10,098 nt of DNA, taken from contig CAZIPE010000017.1 of the NCBI GenBank assembly GCA_964541305.1, positions 1-10,098 on the forward strand. The letters are read 5' to 3'. Numbering within the stretch: position 1 is the first letter of the stretch; each line of letters starts with the position of its first letter. Source of the DNA: CAZIPE01 sp964541305. GTDB taxonomy: Bacteria > Patescibacteriota > Saccharimonadia > Saccharimonadales > UBA7683. Both the position numbers and the translations under genes were made by a program. Shown here piece after piece: positions 4,134-10,098 of the stretch. Under the pieces are notes generated by a model. It was not told the DNA's origin and searched no databases. It was given only the letters and a program-made list of their open reading frames with translations.

Positions 4134-4215
4134 AGTCTTTCTCCCTTCGGACCCGTCCGCTGCATAATGCCTTGGAGGGGCGTAACCTTCTAAGTTACGC
4201 TTGAGTTAATATTGT
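4134..4215 (-). promoter_or_regulatory. Structured 5' leader of rpsF, possible S6:S18 autoregulatory element
   Basis: In transcript sense the leader holds two perfect short hairpins. GCGTAAC-N7-GTTACGC (4200-4180) is one. CGGAC-GG-GTCCG (4159-4148) lies directly before the Shine-Dalgarno of rpsF. A CCUCC stretch (4178-4174) could pair with GGAG of the ribosome binding site. Bacterial rpsF leaders often carry an S6:S18-binding motif with a conserved CCG. A CCG is present at the second stem, but I cannot fit the full consensus by eye. Confidence 0.4.
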
Positions 4216-4221
4216 GAATCA

Positions 4222-4250
4222 ATTATACCGCACTTACCCCTGTTAGTCAA
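4222..4250 (-). promoter_or_regulatory. Sigma70-type promoter of the rpsF operon
   Basis: On the minus strand TTGACT (4250-4245), 17 bp, then TATAAT (4227-4222). This is near consensus at both boxes with ideal spacing. The predicted start is about 4215, giving a leader of about 82 nt. It is the only clear promoter for the seven-gene run down to tlyA. Confidence 0.85.
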
Positions 4251-4347
4251 TCAATACCGGCCAATGAAGTGATCATATGTTTTTAATACCTATATTTTTA
4301 TGCTTAAATGTCTGTAGTAAAAAAGTAAAAAAGGAGTCTAAATTATA

Positions 4348-5457
4348 ATGGATCCAGCAACTAATCCTGATATGAGACCAGAACCCATGCAGCCAATTGA
4401 AGAACGTGCGGCGCCACAAAACACCAACCCCGTTCCACCCCAAACTACTCAAAATCCCGTAGTCACAGAAGCCTCTGCGGGTGGTAATAATCAGGTAATC
4501 AACAAACCGGGTGTCATTGTCCTTCAGTGGCTTACGTACGCTTTCTGGGGTTGGACGATTATTGCGCTAGGAACTCTGCTTGCAACAACGCTTTCTCACA
4601 TGATGAGTGGATCAGGAGCAGAAGGCTTCACTCCTTACGGCATAGCGGCAACTCTTGTGCTACTTCCTATCGCAGTGGTGTGCGACATACTTTATTCTAA
4701 GCATGAACCTGAGAAGAAGACTGGCGCAGCTAGCATTGTGATGGTAATTCATGCAGTGATATTTGCGCTCCTTGGAATTGGATCACTCATTACGGTAGTT
4801 TTTACAGTTGTTTCGCTGTCGATATCCGACGCGAGCGCCAAAGAAGTGACCCCTGTAATAATTACGGCTTTAAGTATGGCTATTATTTACGGAGCTACTT
4901 TTGTTCGCACACTACACCCAGCGAAGATTCCCCTAATAAATCGTATCTATCTGTTCTTTATGATTACAGTTACAACAATAACAATAATCCTAGCAATCGT
5001 TGGGCCCATCAGCTTTGAACGCAGGACAAAGAACGACAAACTCATTGTTAGTAACCTGAGTAGTCTTAGTAACGACATAGAAGACTACGCGAAAGCTAAT
5101 GATAAACTTCCTGAAACACTTGGTGAAATTAAATCCAGCAGTGAGGGTGTGAAGAAACTAATCAGTTCTAACCTTGTCGTATACAAGCCAAATACTTATA
5201 CAGCTACAACGGAGCAGTCGGATATAAATAATAACCAAGGCCAAACACTTCTCCGATCAACCACAACCAGAAACGATTATTACTACCAATTGTGTGTTAC
5301 CTATTCAGAACCAAGTTCAAACTATGATGATTACGAAACTCGCTACGACCCACCAGCAAGTACAGACCCTTCAGGCTACGAAACGTACCTTTCGGTATAC
5401 GAACATCCAGGCGGAGACATCTGCTATAAGGTCAAAACTACCGATTACGGCTATTAA
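4348..5457 (+). CDS. Membrane protein, five TM segments plus pseudopilin-like extracytoplasmic domain
   Basis: This 369-aa protein has a Pro/Asn/Gln-rich disordered head (1-52), then five hydrophobic segments (about 56-83, 97-117, 127-158, 168-188, 198-221) and a soluble C-terminal domain (222-369). The start of that domain (ISFERRTKNDKLIVSNLSSL, followed by SNDIEDYAKANDKLPETLGE) resembles the helix and 'Y...N...LP..L' pattern after the TM of type IV pilins and pseudopilins. The end has two cysteines (C316 in YYYQLCVTYS, C358 in GDICYKV) that could form a disulfide. The overall plan is like CPR proteins annotated with DUF5671-type membrane regions, but I am recalling that, not measuring it. 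The ATG follows AAGGAG at a long spacing of 11 nt. It is monocistronic, divergent from rpsF and convergent with the ABC permease. Function unknown. Confidence 0.75.
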   Translation: MDPATNPDMRPEPMQPIEERAAPQNTNPVPPQTTQNPVVTEASAGGNNQVINKPGVIVLQWLTYAFWGWTIIALGTLLATTLSHMMSGSGAEGFTPYGIAATLVLLPIAVVCDILYSKHEPEKKTGAASIVMVIHAVIFALLGIGSLITVVFTVVSLSISDASAKEVTPVIITALSMAIIYGATFVRTLHPAKIPLINRIYLFFMITVTTITIILAIVGPISFERRTKNDKLIVSNLSSLSNDIEDYAKANDKLPETLGEIKSSSEGVKKLISSNLVVYKPNTYTATTEQSDINNNQGQTLLRSTTTRNDYYYQLCVTYSEPSSNYDDYETRYDPPASTDPSGYETYLSVYEHPGGDICYKVKTTDYGY

Positions 5458-5476
5458 CTACACATCACTTGTATTA

Positions 5477-7285
5477 TCATTCGCTCTCGCGAATTGCCGT
5501 CACCGGGCTGATTCTTGAGGCTCGTCTAGCGGGCAACAAACCAAAGACTAGGGTGATTAGCGTCAAGATACCCAAACGAGAAAGTAGTAACCCCCAGTCA
5601 GTTGCGAGCAGAGCCATTTGATTTAGTTGAGGAACTTCTCCACCAAGGAATGAAATAATAAGAGTTGCCGCAAAGCTAGTAGTCGCATATGGGTCATAGT
5701 TATTCGTTGCTTGGTTAAATTGACTTGCCAACATACCTGAAAGCACATAAGACGCAATAAACCCAATGAGCAACCCCACGCCCACACCAATAAGTAGCAG
5801 AATGGCCATACGAGTAAGAACCAGCTTTTTAATGTCAAATCGAGTCGCTCCAATTGCCCGCCACACGCCAATCTCTCGTTTAGAGTCGGCTACAAATCGA
5901 CCCATAGTCGTAAGTAGCACCAATGCAACGACGGAACCGAGAATGATAGTAAGCCAGGTTACCGCAAGTTGGGTGCCTTTTCGGAATGACTTAATTATTG
6001 AAAGTGGACTTTCGTCATATATTTCTATACCTTTGGTTTTTAAGTACTCGATATATGACTGTCGACTGTCTGCCGAATCGAGCCTGACCATGGCACCGGA
6101 TGGCTGAAAGTTCTTTTCGGTCAGCTTGCCTAGAGTAGTCTCTTTGTACTCAACCTTTCCTTTCTTATTCTTCGTAGGCTCAACTATGAGTCCGCTCACG
6201 CCAGTTACTATCGCTACATCTGATACGCTACTCTCTGGGTCTTTCTGCCAGGTGTTACTTACACCGAAGCTGTTAGCATTACTGAAATCTATAATCTCCT
6301 TTTTTATTTCAATTTTTGATTGTTCATTTGCAAGAAACTCGTTGTCGAGTGCTTTTGTCGTTCGAGCCTTCTTTTGGTTAACAAACTGGGTATTTATTAA
6401 ATCAATGACTGCCTCGTTAGGAATAAAGGCTTGGCCCTGATAACTTGACTGCCCTTTTATTAATCCGACTACTTTAAACTTTGTAGTGAGAGGTTTTTTG
6501 AGTTCGTTTATTTTCCAGTAGGGAGAATAAACCTCGGCTATCTTCTTATCTAGCGTTTTTTCGTCTCTCTTTGTAAGCTTTGTTATCTTAACTGACGACC
6601 CATCTGAATTAGTCTCCTCGAAGGCCTCGGGAAGAACGCCGAAATCATTAAGATTTGCTGTAATCACAGACCCCATTAACGCATCTGCATCTTTCAACTG
6701 TTGATTATCTATTGATTTTTTTACACTCTCTGCTTCGTTATAGTTAATATCGATACTTTTTTTATCACCCCAGTTGTATTGTGCAGAGGAAATAGCCTTT
6801 GGATTAATGATGATTGGGATAGGCTCACCTTTTTTATATACGAATGACTCACCGGTATAGAGCTTGGCAAATTCGGCACTATTACCTGCGACGCCCAAGA
6901 ATGGCTTTGTAGTATTGCCTAGAGAATCAGGAATGATATTCAAAAATCCGAGCTGAGGATATACATCCTGTACTTGCGGTGCTTTAGTTGCGACATCGTA
7001 TTTCTTCTGATCAAAACTAGAGTTAGATGACATATCACCACCAGAACCAGAAAAGTTGTTTTGAATGAAATAATAGGGGTCAAGCTGAACAATCTCTTGC
7101 GAGCTTTCTGCATTTTGTAGTACCTTCTTATCCATTTCGTTTACAACACCATTTGGAATGGTTGAACCCACAAACATTACTGCAATGAGCAAAACACACG
7201 GGAACAACGCCAGCAGAGTGCGAATCCACCGCTTCCGCATGCTTGCAAAGCTGACTTTAGTAGCGAAACTGAGTGGCATACTCAT
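5477..7285 (-). CDS. MacB/FtsX-type ABC transporter permease
   Basis: This 602-aa protein has the MacB-type layout: an N-terminal TM helix (about 22-44), a large extracytoplasmic domain (45-435, MacB-PCD-like) and a C-terminal FtsX domain with three TM segments (about 438-461, 490-520, 565-586). The coupling region reads DSKREIGVWRAIGATRFDI (467-485), and the end has the family signature LPARRASRISPVTAIRE (584-600). With the ATPase upstream it should form an exporter or mechanotransmission complex that couples cytoplasmic ATP hydrolysis to extracytoplasmic movement. No adaptor (MacA) gene is present in the window. The ATG at 7285 is backed by AAAGGAG 7 nt upstream and lies inside the end of the ATPase gene (29-nt overlap), implying coupled translation. 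The extracytoplasmic domain is larger than in typical MacB, with Lys-rich segments. Substrate unknown. Confidence 0.92.
   Translation of the reverse strand: MSMPLSFATKVSFASMRKRWIRTLLALFPCVLLIAVMFVGSTIPNGVVNEMDKKVLQNAESSQEIVQLDPYYFIQNNFSGSGGDMSSNSSFDQKKYDVATKAPQVQDVYPQLGFLNIIPDSLGNTTKPFLGVAGNSAEFAKLYTGESFVYKKGEPIPIIINPKAISSAQYNWGDKKSIDINYNEAESVKKSIDNQQLKDADALMGSVITANLNDFGVLPEAFEETNSDGSSVKITKLTKRDEKTLDKKIAEVYSPYWKINELKKPLTTKFKVVGLIKGQSSYQGQAFIPNEAVIDLINTQFVNQKKARTTKALDNEFLANEQSKIEIKKEIIDFSNANSFGVSNTWQKDPESSVSDVAIVTGVSGLIVEPTKNKKGKVEYKETTLGKLTEKNFQPSGAMVRLDSADSRQSYIEYLKTKGIEIYDESPLSIIKSFRKGTQLAVTWLTIILGSVVALVLLTTMGRFVADSKREIGVWRAIGATRFDIKKLVLTRMAILLLIGVGVGLLIGFIASYVLSGMLASQFNQATNNYDPYATTSFAATLIISFLGGEVPQLNQMALLATDWGLLLSRLGILTLITLVFGLLPARRASRISPVTAIRESE
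5479..5494. repeat. Small hairpin at the convergent ends of two genes
   Basis: ATTCGC-TCTC-GCGAAT is a perfect 6-bp stem with a 4-nt loop, overlapping the stop of the ABC permease and lying 22 nt past the stop of the five-TM gene. Only 19 nt separate the two convergent genes. No T-tract follows on either strand, so it is at best a weak bidirectional terminator or RNA end protector. Confidence 0.35.
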
Positions 7286-7955
7286 TATTCAGCTCCTTTT
7301 CAATTACTCCATTTTCTAAACGAATAACACGGGGGAAAGCAGAACCAACTTTTTCATCGTGTGTCACCACAACTACCGAGGTTCCATCATCAGCTAATCG
7401 CTTGAATATTTCAACGACTTCATCGGCGTTTGTTCTGTCGAGGTTTCCAGTAGGCTCATCTGCAAGTAAAAGCTTCGGCTTATTCGCAAGCGCGCGAGCA
7501 ATGGCGATTCTCTGCATCTCTCCGCCAGAAAGTTGATTTGGGCGTCGATGGGCTTTTTCGCCCAACCCGACTTTCTGTAGTAACTCAAGCGCGCGAGCGC
7601 GTGCATCGTGTGGTTTGGTGCCATTTAACCTCATGGGAAGTGCGACGTTATCTAGGGCATTCAAAAATGGCTGAAGATAAAACTGCTGAAACACAAAACC
7701 TATGGTAGAACGTCGGAATTTTGATCGCTTTGAGTCTGAGAGTTTTTTAATATCTTGCGAATCAAACTGCACCGTACCTGAAGAGGCACTATCCAGTGCG
7801 CCCATCAGTTGCAAGAGAGTACTCTTGCCTGATCCACTCGGCCCCATTACAACAACTGCCTCGCCATCCCCAATAGTGAGAGACACGTCTTTTAGTGCCT
7901 CAACCGTCTTACCACCCATCTTGTAGGTTTTTGTTACATTCTGTAATGTGATCAT
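7257..7955 (-). CDS. MacB/LolD-type ABC transporter ATP-binding protein
   Basis: This 232-aa protein is a complete ABC ATPase. Visible motifs are Walker A GPSGSGKST (38-46), Q-loop VFQQF (Q90), signature LSGGEMQR (142-149), Walker B LLLADEPT (162-169), D-loop NLD (171-173) and switch histidine H199 (VVTHD). The subgroup features (RRSTIGFVFQQFYL and DEPTGNLD) place it with the MacB/LolD/FtsE class, which partners FtsX-like permeases. It powers the permease encoded directly downstream, whose start overlaps it by 29 nt. The ATG at 7955 gives the typical MITLQNVTKTY beginning. It has no Shine-Dalgarno; the -10 box lies 11 nt upstream, so a nearly leaderless mRNA is likely. Confidence 0.95.
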   Translation of the reverse strand: MITLQNVTKTYKMGGKTVEALKDVSLTIGDGEAVVVMGPSGSGKSTLLQLMGALDSASSGTVQFDSQDIKKLSDSKRSKFRRSTIGFVFQQFYLQPFLNALDNVALPMRLNGTKPHDARARALELLQKVGLGEKAHRRPNQLSGGEMQRIAIARALANKPKLLLADEPTGNLDRTNADEVVEIFKRLADDGTSVVVVTHDEKVGSAFPRVIRLENGVIEKELNNEYATQFRY

Positions 7956-7956
7956 G

Positions 7957-7978
7957 CTTACGATAATTATACCGTAAG
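7957..7978 (-). promoter_or_regulatory. Promoter -10 of the ABC operon inside an inverted repeat
   Basis: TATAAT (minus strand, 7972-7967) lies 11 nt before the ATPase ATG, giving a predicted start near 7960. It is embedded between CTTACG (7957-7962) and CGTAAG (7973-7978), a perfect 6-bp dyad, which is where a repressor could act. No convincing -35 is seen; the place where it would lie overlaps the 3' end of ftsK. Confidence 0.55.
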
Positions 7979-7991
7979 AATAATCAGAAAC

Positions 7992-10052
7992 CTACTCTAT
8001 TTCTGGTGGCTGTTCTGACCCCTCATCACCGTTAAATACCTCATCGAGCGACGAAACTAATACCTCTCGTGGGCGTGCGCCGTCAGCTGGGCCAATAATC
8101 CCCCTGTCTTCCATGTCTTCGACCAAGCGAGCCGCACGGGCATACCCCACACGCAGGCGTCGTTGTAAGAGACTTGCGGAGGCTTTACCACTTTCAATGA
8201 CGCAACGGACCGCATCTTGGAACATAGCATCGTCTGAGCCTGTATCGTGATCCATCACTACTCCACCCTTGCCGAGTTGAACCGGCAATGCCGTAATTTC
8301 ATCATTATAGTCTGGTGGGCGCTGGTCTTTAATGAAGTTAGTTACCTTCAGAACCTCACTATCATCCACAAATACACCCTGAATACGTTTTGGCTTCGGC
8401 ATAGTCGCCGTGGTCATCAGCATGTCACCCTTACCGAGCAACTTNNNNNNNNNNNNNNNNNNNNNNNNNNNNNNNNNNNNNNNNNNNNNNNNNNNNNNNN
8501 NNNNNNNNNNNNNNNNNNNNNNNNNNNNNNNNNNNNNNNNNNNNACAATAACGATATACGGCATGTGATCTTCTTTGTTGCTTTGGTTATAACCCTGAAT
8601 ATTCTTTTTATTCTTCTCTTTTAGCAGTGAGTAGCGTCGTTCCATCTCGTTGACCGCCCATTTAAGTGCAGAGATGCACTTTTCAGGCTGTGAGATAACT
8701 TCGGTTAACAGGTGTGGAATATGATTATATGCCGCCAGCTCTACCTGCTTCGGGTCAATCATAATGAGCTTTAAGTCTGCCGGTGAATTACGATATAAAA
8801 GACTCGTGATTAAGGTATTAATCATAACCGATTTACCCGAGTTAGTCTGACCAGCAATCAAAAGATGTGGCATGCTCTCTAACTCCCCCACCACTGACTC
8901 ACCTGAAATATCTTTACCAATACCAAACGCTAGTGGCGATGAACTCGCAGCCCAGTTTTTAGATTCCAAGACATTGTGTAGCGTTACGGTAGCAGATTTT
9001 TTGTTTGGCACCTCGACACCCACGGCTCGCTTGCCAGGAATTGGTGCTTCTACGCGAATAGATTCCGCCGCCAAATTGAGTGCAAGGTTCGTATCAAGTG
9101 AAGAAATCTTATTCAAACGCACTCCCGCAGGAGGCTTCAGCGTAAACTGCGTAACGCGCGGACCAACATTAGCCTCTTCCATGGCGACATCGATTTTAAA
9201 ATCTTGCAGAGTTTCTTTAATGACCTGAGCGTTATGCTTAATATCACCCGCATCGGCTTTGTACTGCTTGTCGCTGAGCAGATCCAGCCCTGGTAGGTTC
9301 CAGTTGGGGTCACTTGCCACCGTCAGAGCTTCTTTGTTTTCTTGCAGCTTATCTGGCTGAACGCTATTACGCAGTGTTGAAAGTCGTGATGGCTTTAGGC
9401 CTCCTTCAGGCTGATCTTCAATCAGTACATTCGTGTTCAGCTTGAGGCCTGGTGATTCGGCAACCTTCTCTGCGTTCGCATTTTGAAGCCCATCACCCAA
9501 ATCTTCTTTCCTGAATATAGAGAAGAATGATTTGACCACTTCTTTAATTGGAATCTTCAAAATGAATAGGATTGAAATGAGTATAAGTGCGAACAAGATA
9601 AATCCAGCTGCAATATCACTCAGGAAACCACGCAGGAAAGTAACGAGTGCCGCACCTACCATGCCACCACCTTTGCCCGCTTGAACAACGGCATTTGATT
9701 CAGCCGGATCAACAAATAGGTGTATAAAGCTACTCAGTGATGCCATAAATATAAGTGCACCAACGTACACGCTAATACTGAGCCGATTTTCTTCGCTCAA
9801 GAACTTCTGCGCCATAAGAACCAGAAGAACTAATGGAAAAACGAATGCACTATAGCCAAACAACGTACGCATGGCTTCCAGAAGACCTGCCGGTAGCGGA
9901 CCAGCCAAACCAAACATTGCCAATATCAGTAAGAGTGCAGTGATGCTTATAACAACACTGACAACTTGCTCCCACCAGCCCGTAGGCAAGACGTGCTGAA
10001 CCTTGGCCTCGGCTTTTTTTGCTTTTCGAGAATGTCTTTTTCTTTTTGCCAT
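7992..10052 (-). CDS. ftsK: DNA translocase FtsK (contains assembly gap)
   Basis: This FtsK/SpoIIIE protein pumps chromosome ends through the division septum. A basic head (MAKRKRHSRK) is followed by about four to five TM segments (about 29-50, 64-81, 92-113, 130-166) and a short linker (about 170-255). The alpha/beta motor shows VGPRVTQFTLKP, then EAPIPGKRAVGVEVPNKK, Walker A AGQTNSGKS (400-408) and MIDPKQVEL (431-439). The sequence is read up to MPYIVIV, just before the Walker B DE pair, where 100 Ns begin; it resumes at KLLGKGDMLM. The C-terminal winged-helix gamma domain (DAMFQDAVRCVIESGKASAS, then LLQRRLRVGYARAARLVEDM) reads KOPS-type polarity sequences. The linker is short, as in Gram-positive SpoIIIE. 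The frame continues across the gap, but its length is arbitrary; by homology about 76 residues are missing rather than 33, for a true size near 730 aa. Confidence 0.95.
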   Translation of the reverse strand: MAKRKRHSRKAKKAEAKVQHVLPTGWWEQVVSVVISITALLLILAMFGLAGPLPAGLLEAMRTLFGYSAFVFPLVLLVLMAQKFLSEENRLSISVYVGALIFMASLSSFIHLFVDPAESNAVVQAGKGGGMVGAALVTFLRGFLSDIAAGFILFALILISILFILKIPIKEVVKSFFSIFRKEDLGDGLQNANAEKVAESPGLKLNTNVLIEDQPEGGLKPSRLSTLRNSVQPDKLQENKEALTVASDPNWNLPGLDLLSDKQYKADAGDIKHNAQVIKETLQDFKIDVAMEEANVGPRVTQFTLKPPAGVRLNKISSLDTNLALNLAAESIRVEAPIPGKRAVGVEVPNKKSATVTLHNVLESKNWAASSSPLAFGIGKDISGESVVGELESMPHLLIAGQTNSGKSVMINTLITSLLYRNSPADLKLIMIDPKQVELAAYNHIPHLLTEVISQPEKCISALKWAVNEMERRYSLLKEKNKKNIQGYNQSNKEDHMPYIVIXXXXXXXXXXXXXXXXXXXXXXXXXXXXXXXXXXKLLGKGDMLMTTATMPKPKRIQGVFVDDSEVLKVTNFIKDQRPPDYNDEITALPVQLGKGGVVMDHDTGSDDAMFQDAVRCVIESGKASASLLQRRLRVGYARAARLVEDMEDRGIIGPADGARPREVLVSSLDEVFNGDEGSEQPPEIE
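8445..8544. other. Assembly gap (100 N) inside ftsK
   Basis: Exactly 100 Ns, a common placeholder length. FtsK homologues have about 76 residues between the last visible residue before the gap and KLLGKGDML after it. The expected gap is therefore about 229 nt, which is 1 mod 3 as the flanking frames require. The missing part holds Walker B and the sensor region, so motor integrity cannot be judged. Confidence 0.9.
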
Positions 10053-10062
10053 GTACCCGTGT

Positions 10063-10091
10063 AGTATACCATAAGCATTAAAAAATTACAA
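10063..10091 (-). promoter_or_regulatory. Sigma70-type promoter of ftsK (near-leaderless)
   Basis: On the minus strand TTGTAA (10091-10086), 17 bp, then TATACT (10068-10063), with TGG directly before the -10 (extended -10). Only 10 nt separate the -10 from the ATG at 10052, giving a leader of about 3-5 nt with no room for a Shine-Dalgarno. Confidence 0.75.
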
Positions 10092-10098
10092 CACTTTT

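Noticed and set aside
4251..4347. Promoter for the five-TM gene
   Set aside because: The region is AT-rich with several -10-like words, such as TGCTTAAAT at 4301-4309, but no convincing -35 pairing; not strong enough to report.
5479..5494. Bidirectional terminator between the five-TM gene and the ABC permease
   Set aside because: Short 6-bp stem with no T-tract on either side; kept only as a weak hairpin.
6126..6440. Forward open frame of 104 codons antisense to the ABC permease
   Set aside because: A shadow of the permease, whose family motifs are clear on the minus strand. The same applies to 5766-6107, 7273-7536, 7702-7926 and 8872-9228.
8247..8624. Forward open frame crossing the N gap
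   Set aside because: Open only because Ns hide stops; antisense to the conserved FtsK motor.

Overview
The window looks like chromosomal DNA of a Candidate Phyla Radiation (Patescibacteria) bacterium, most likely Candidatus Saccharibacteria. This is inferred from its content: a compact rpsF-ssb-rpsR operon carrying a four-helix-bundle (IVS-type) protein gene, EF-P with arginine at position 32, a multi-TM protein with a pseudopilin-like C-terminal domain of a kind common in this radiation, a lone MacB-type ABC exporter, and FtsK. TGA is a normal stop for several genes, so the UGA-recoding CPR lineages are unlikely. I see no rRNA, tRNA, CRISPR array, prophage or transposase.

Layout. (1) 1-330: the 5' part of a minus-strand bacterial PH-domain-like gene runs off the left edge. 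It is divergent from a CRP/FNR-family regulator (328-975), and the gap between them holds a perfect CRP-type operator. (2) 967-4250: a minus-strand operon with a near-consensus promoter at 4222-4250, read rpsF, ssb, rpsR, four-helix-bundle gene, efp, GIY-YIG nuclease gene, tlyA. Two of these genes look like inserted cassettes. The four-helix-bundle gene is bracketed by AT-rich inverted repeats with an identical 13-bp core. The GIY-YIG gene is bracketed by 26-bp inverted copies (24/26 identical) of a self-palindromic element. Between them sits efp. (3) 4348-5457: a plus-strand five-TM protein with an extracytoplasmic domain. (4) 5477-7955: a two-gene MacB-like ABC exporter (ATPase then permease, overlapping by 29 nt) on the minus strand. 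(5) 7992-10052: ftsK on the minus strand, interrupted by 100 Ns at 8445-8544. By homology the missing sequence is nearer 230 nt.

How it works together. The ribosomal operon couples S6/S18 synthesis, SSB, the polyproline-rescue factor EF-P and an rRNA 2'-O-methyltransferase (TlyA), a translation/replication housekeeping unit. The crp-like gene, ftsK and the ABC ATPase gene each have a -10 element only 6-10 nt upstream of ATG and no Shine-Dalgarno, which suggests leaderless or near-leaderless mRNAs. Operon-internal genes such as ssb and rpsR have strong Shine-Dalgarno sequences instead.

The observations most worth following are the palindrome-flanked GIY-YIG cassette (the repeats supply its stop codon and the Shine-Dalgarno of tlyA), the IVS-like four-helix-bundle cassette in an mRNA operon, and the match between the regulator's recognition helix and the operator next to its own gene.
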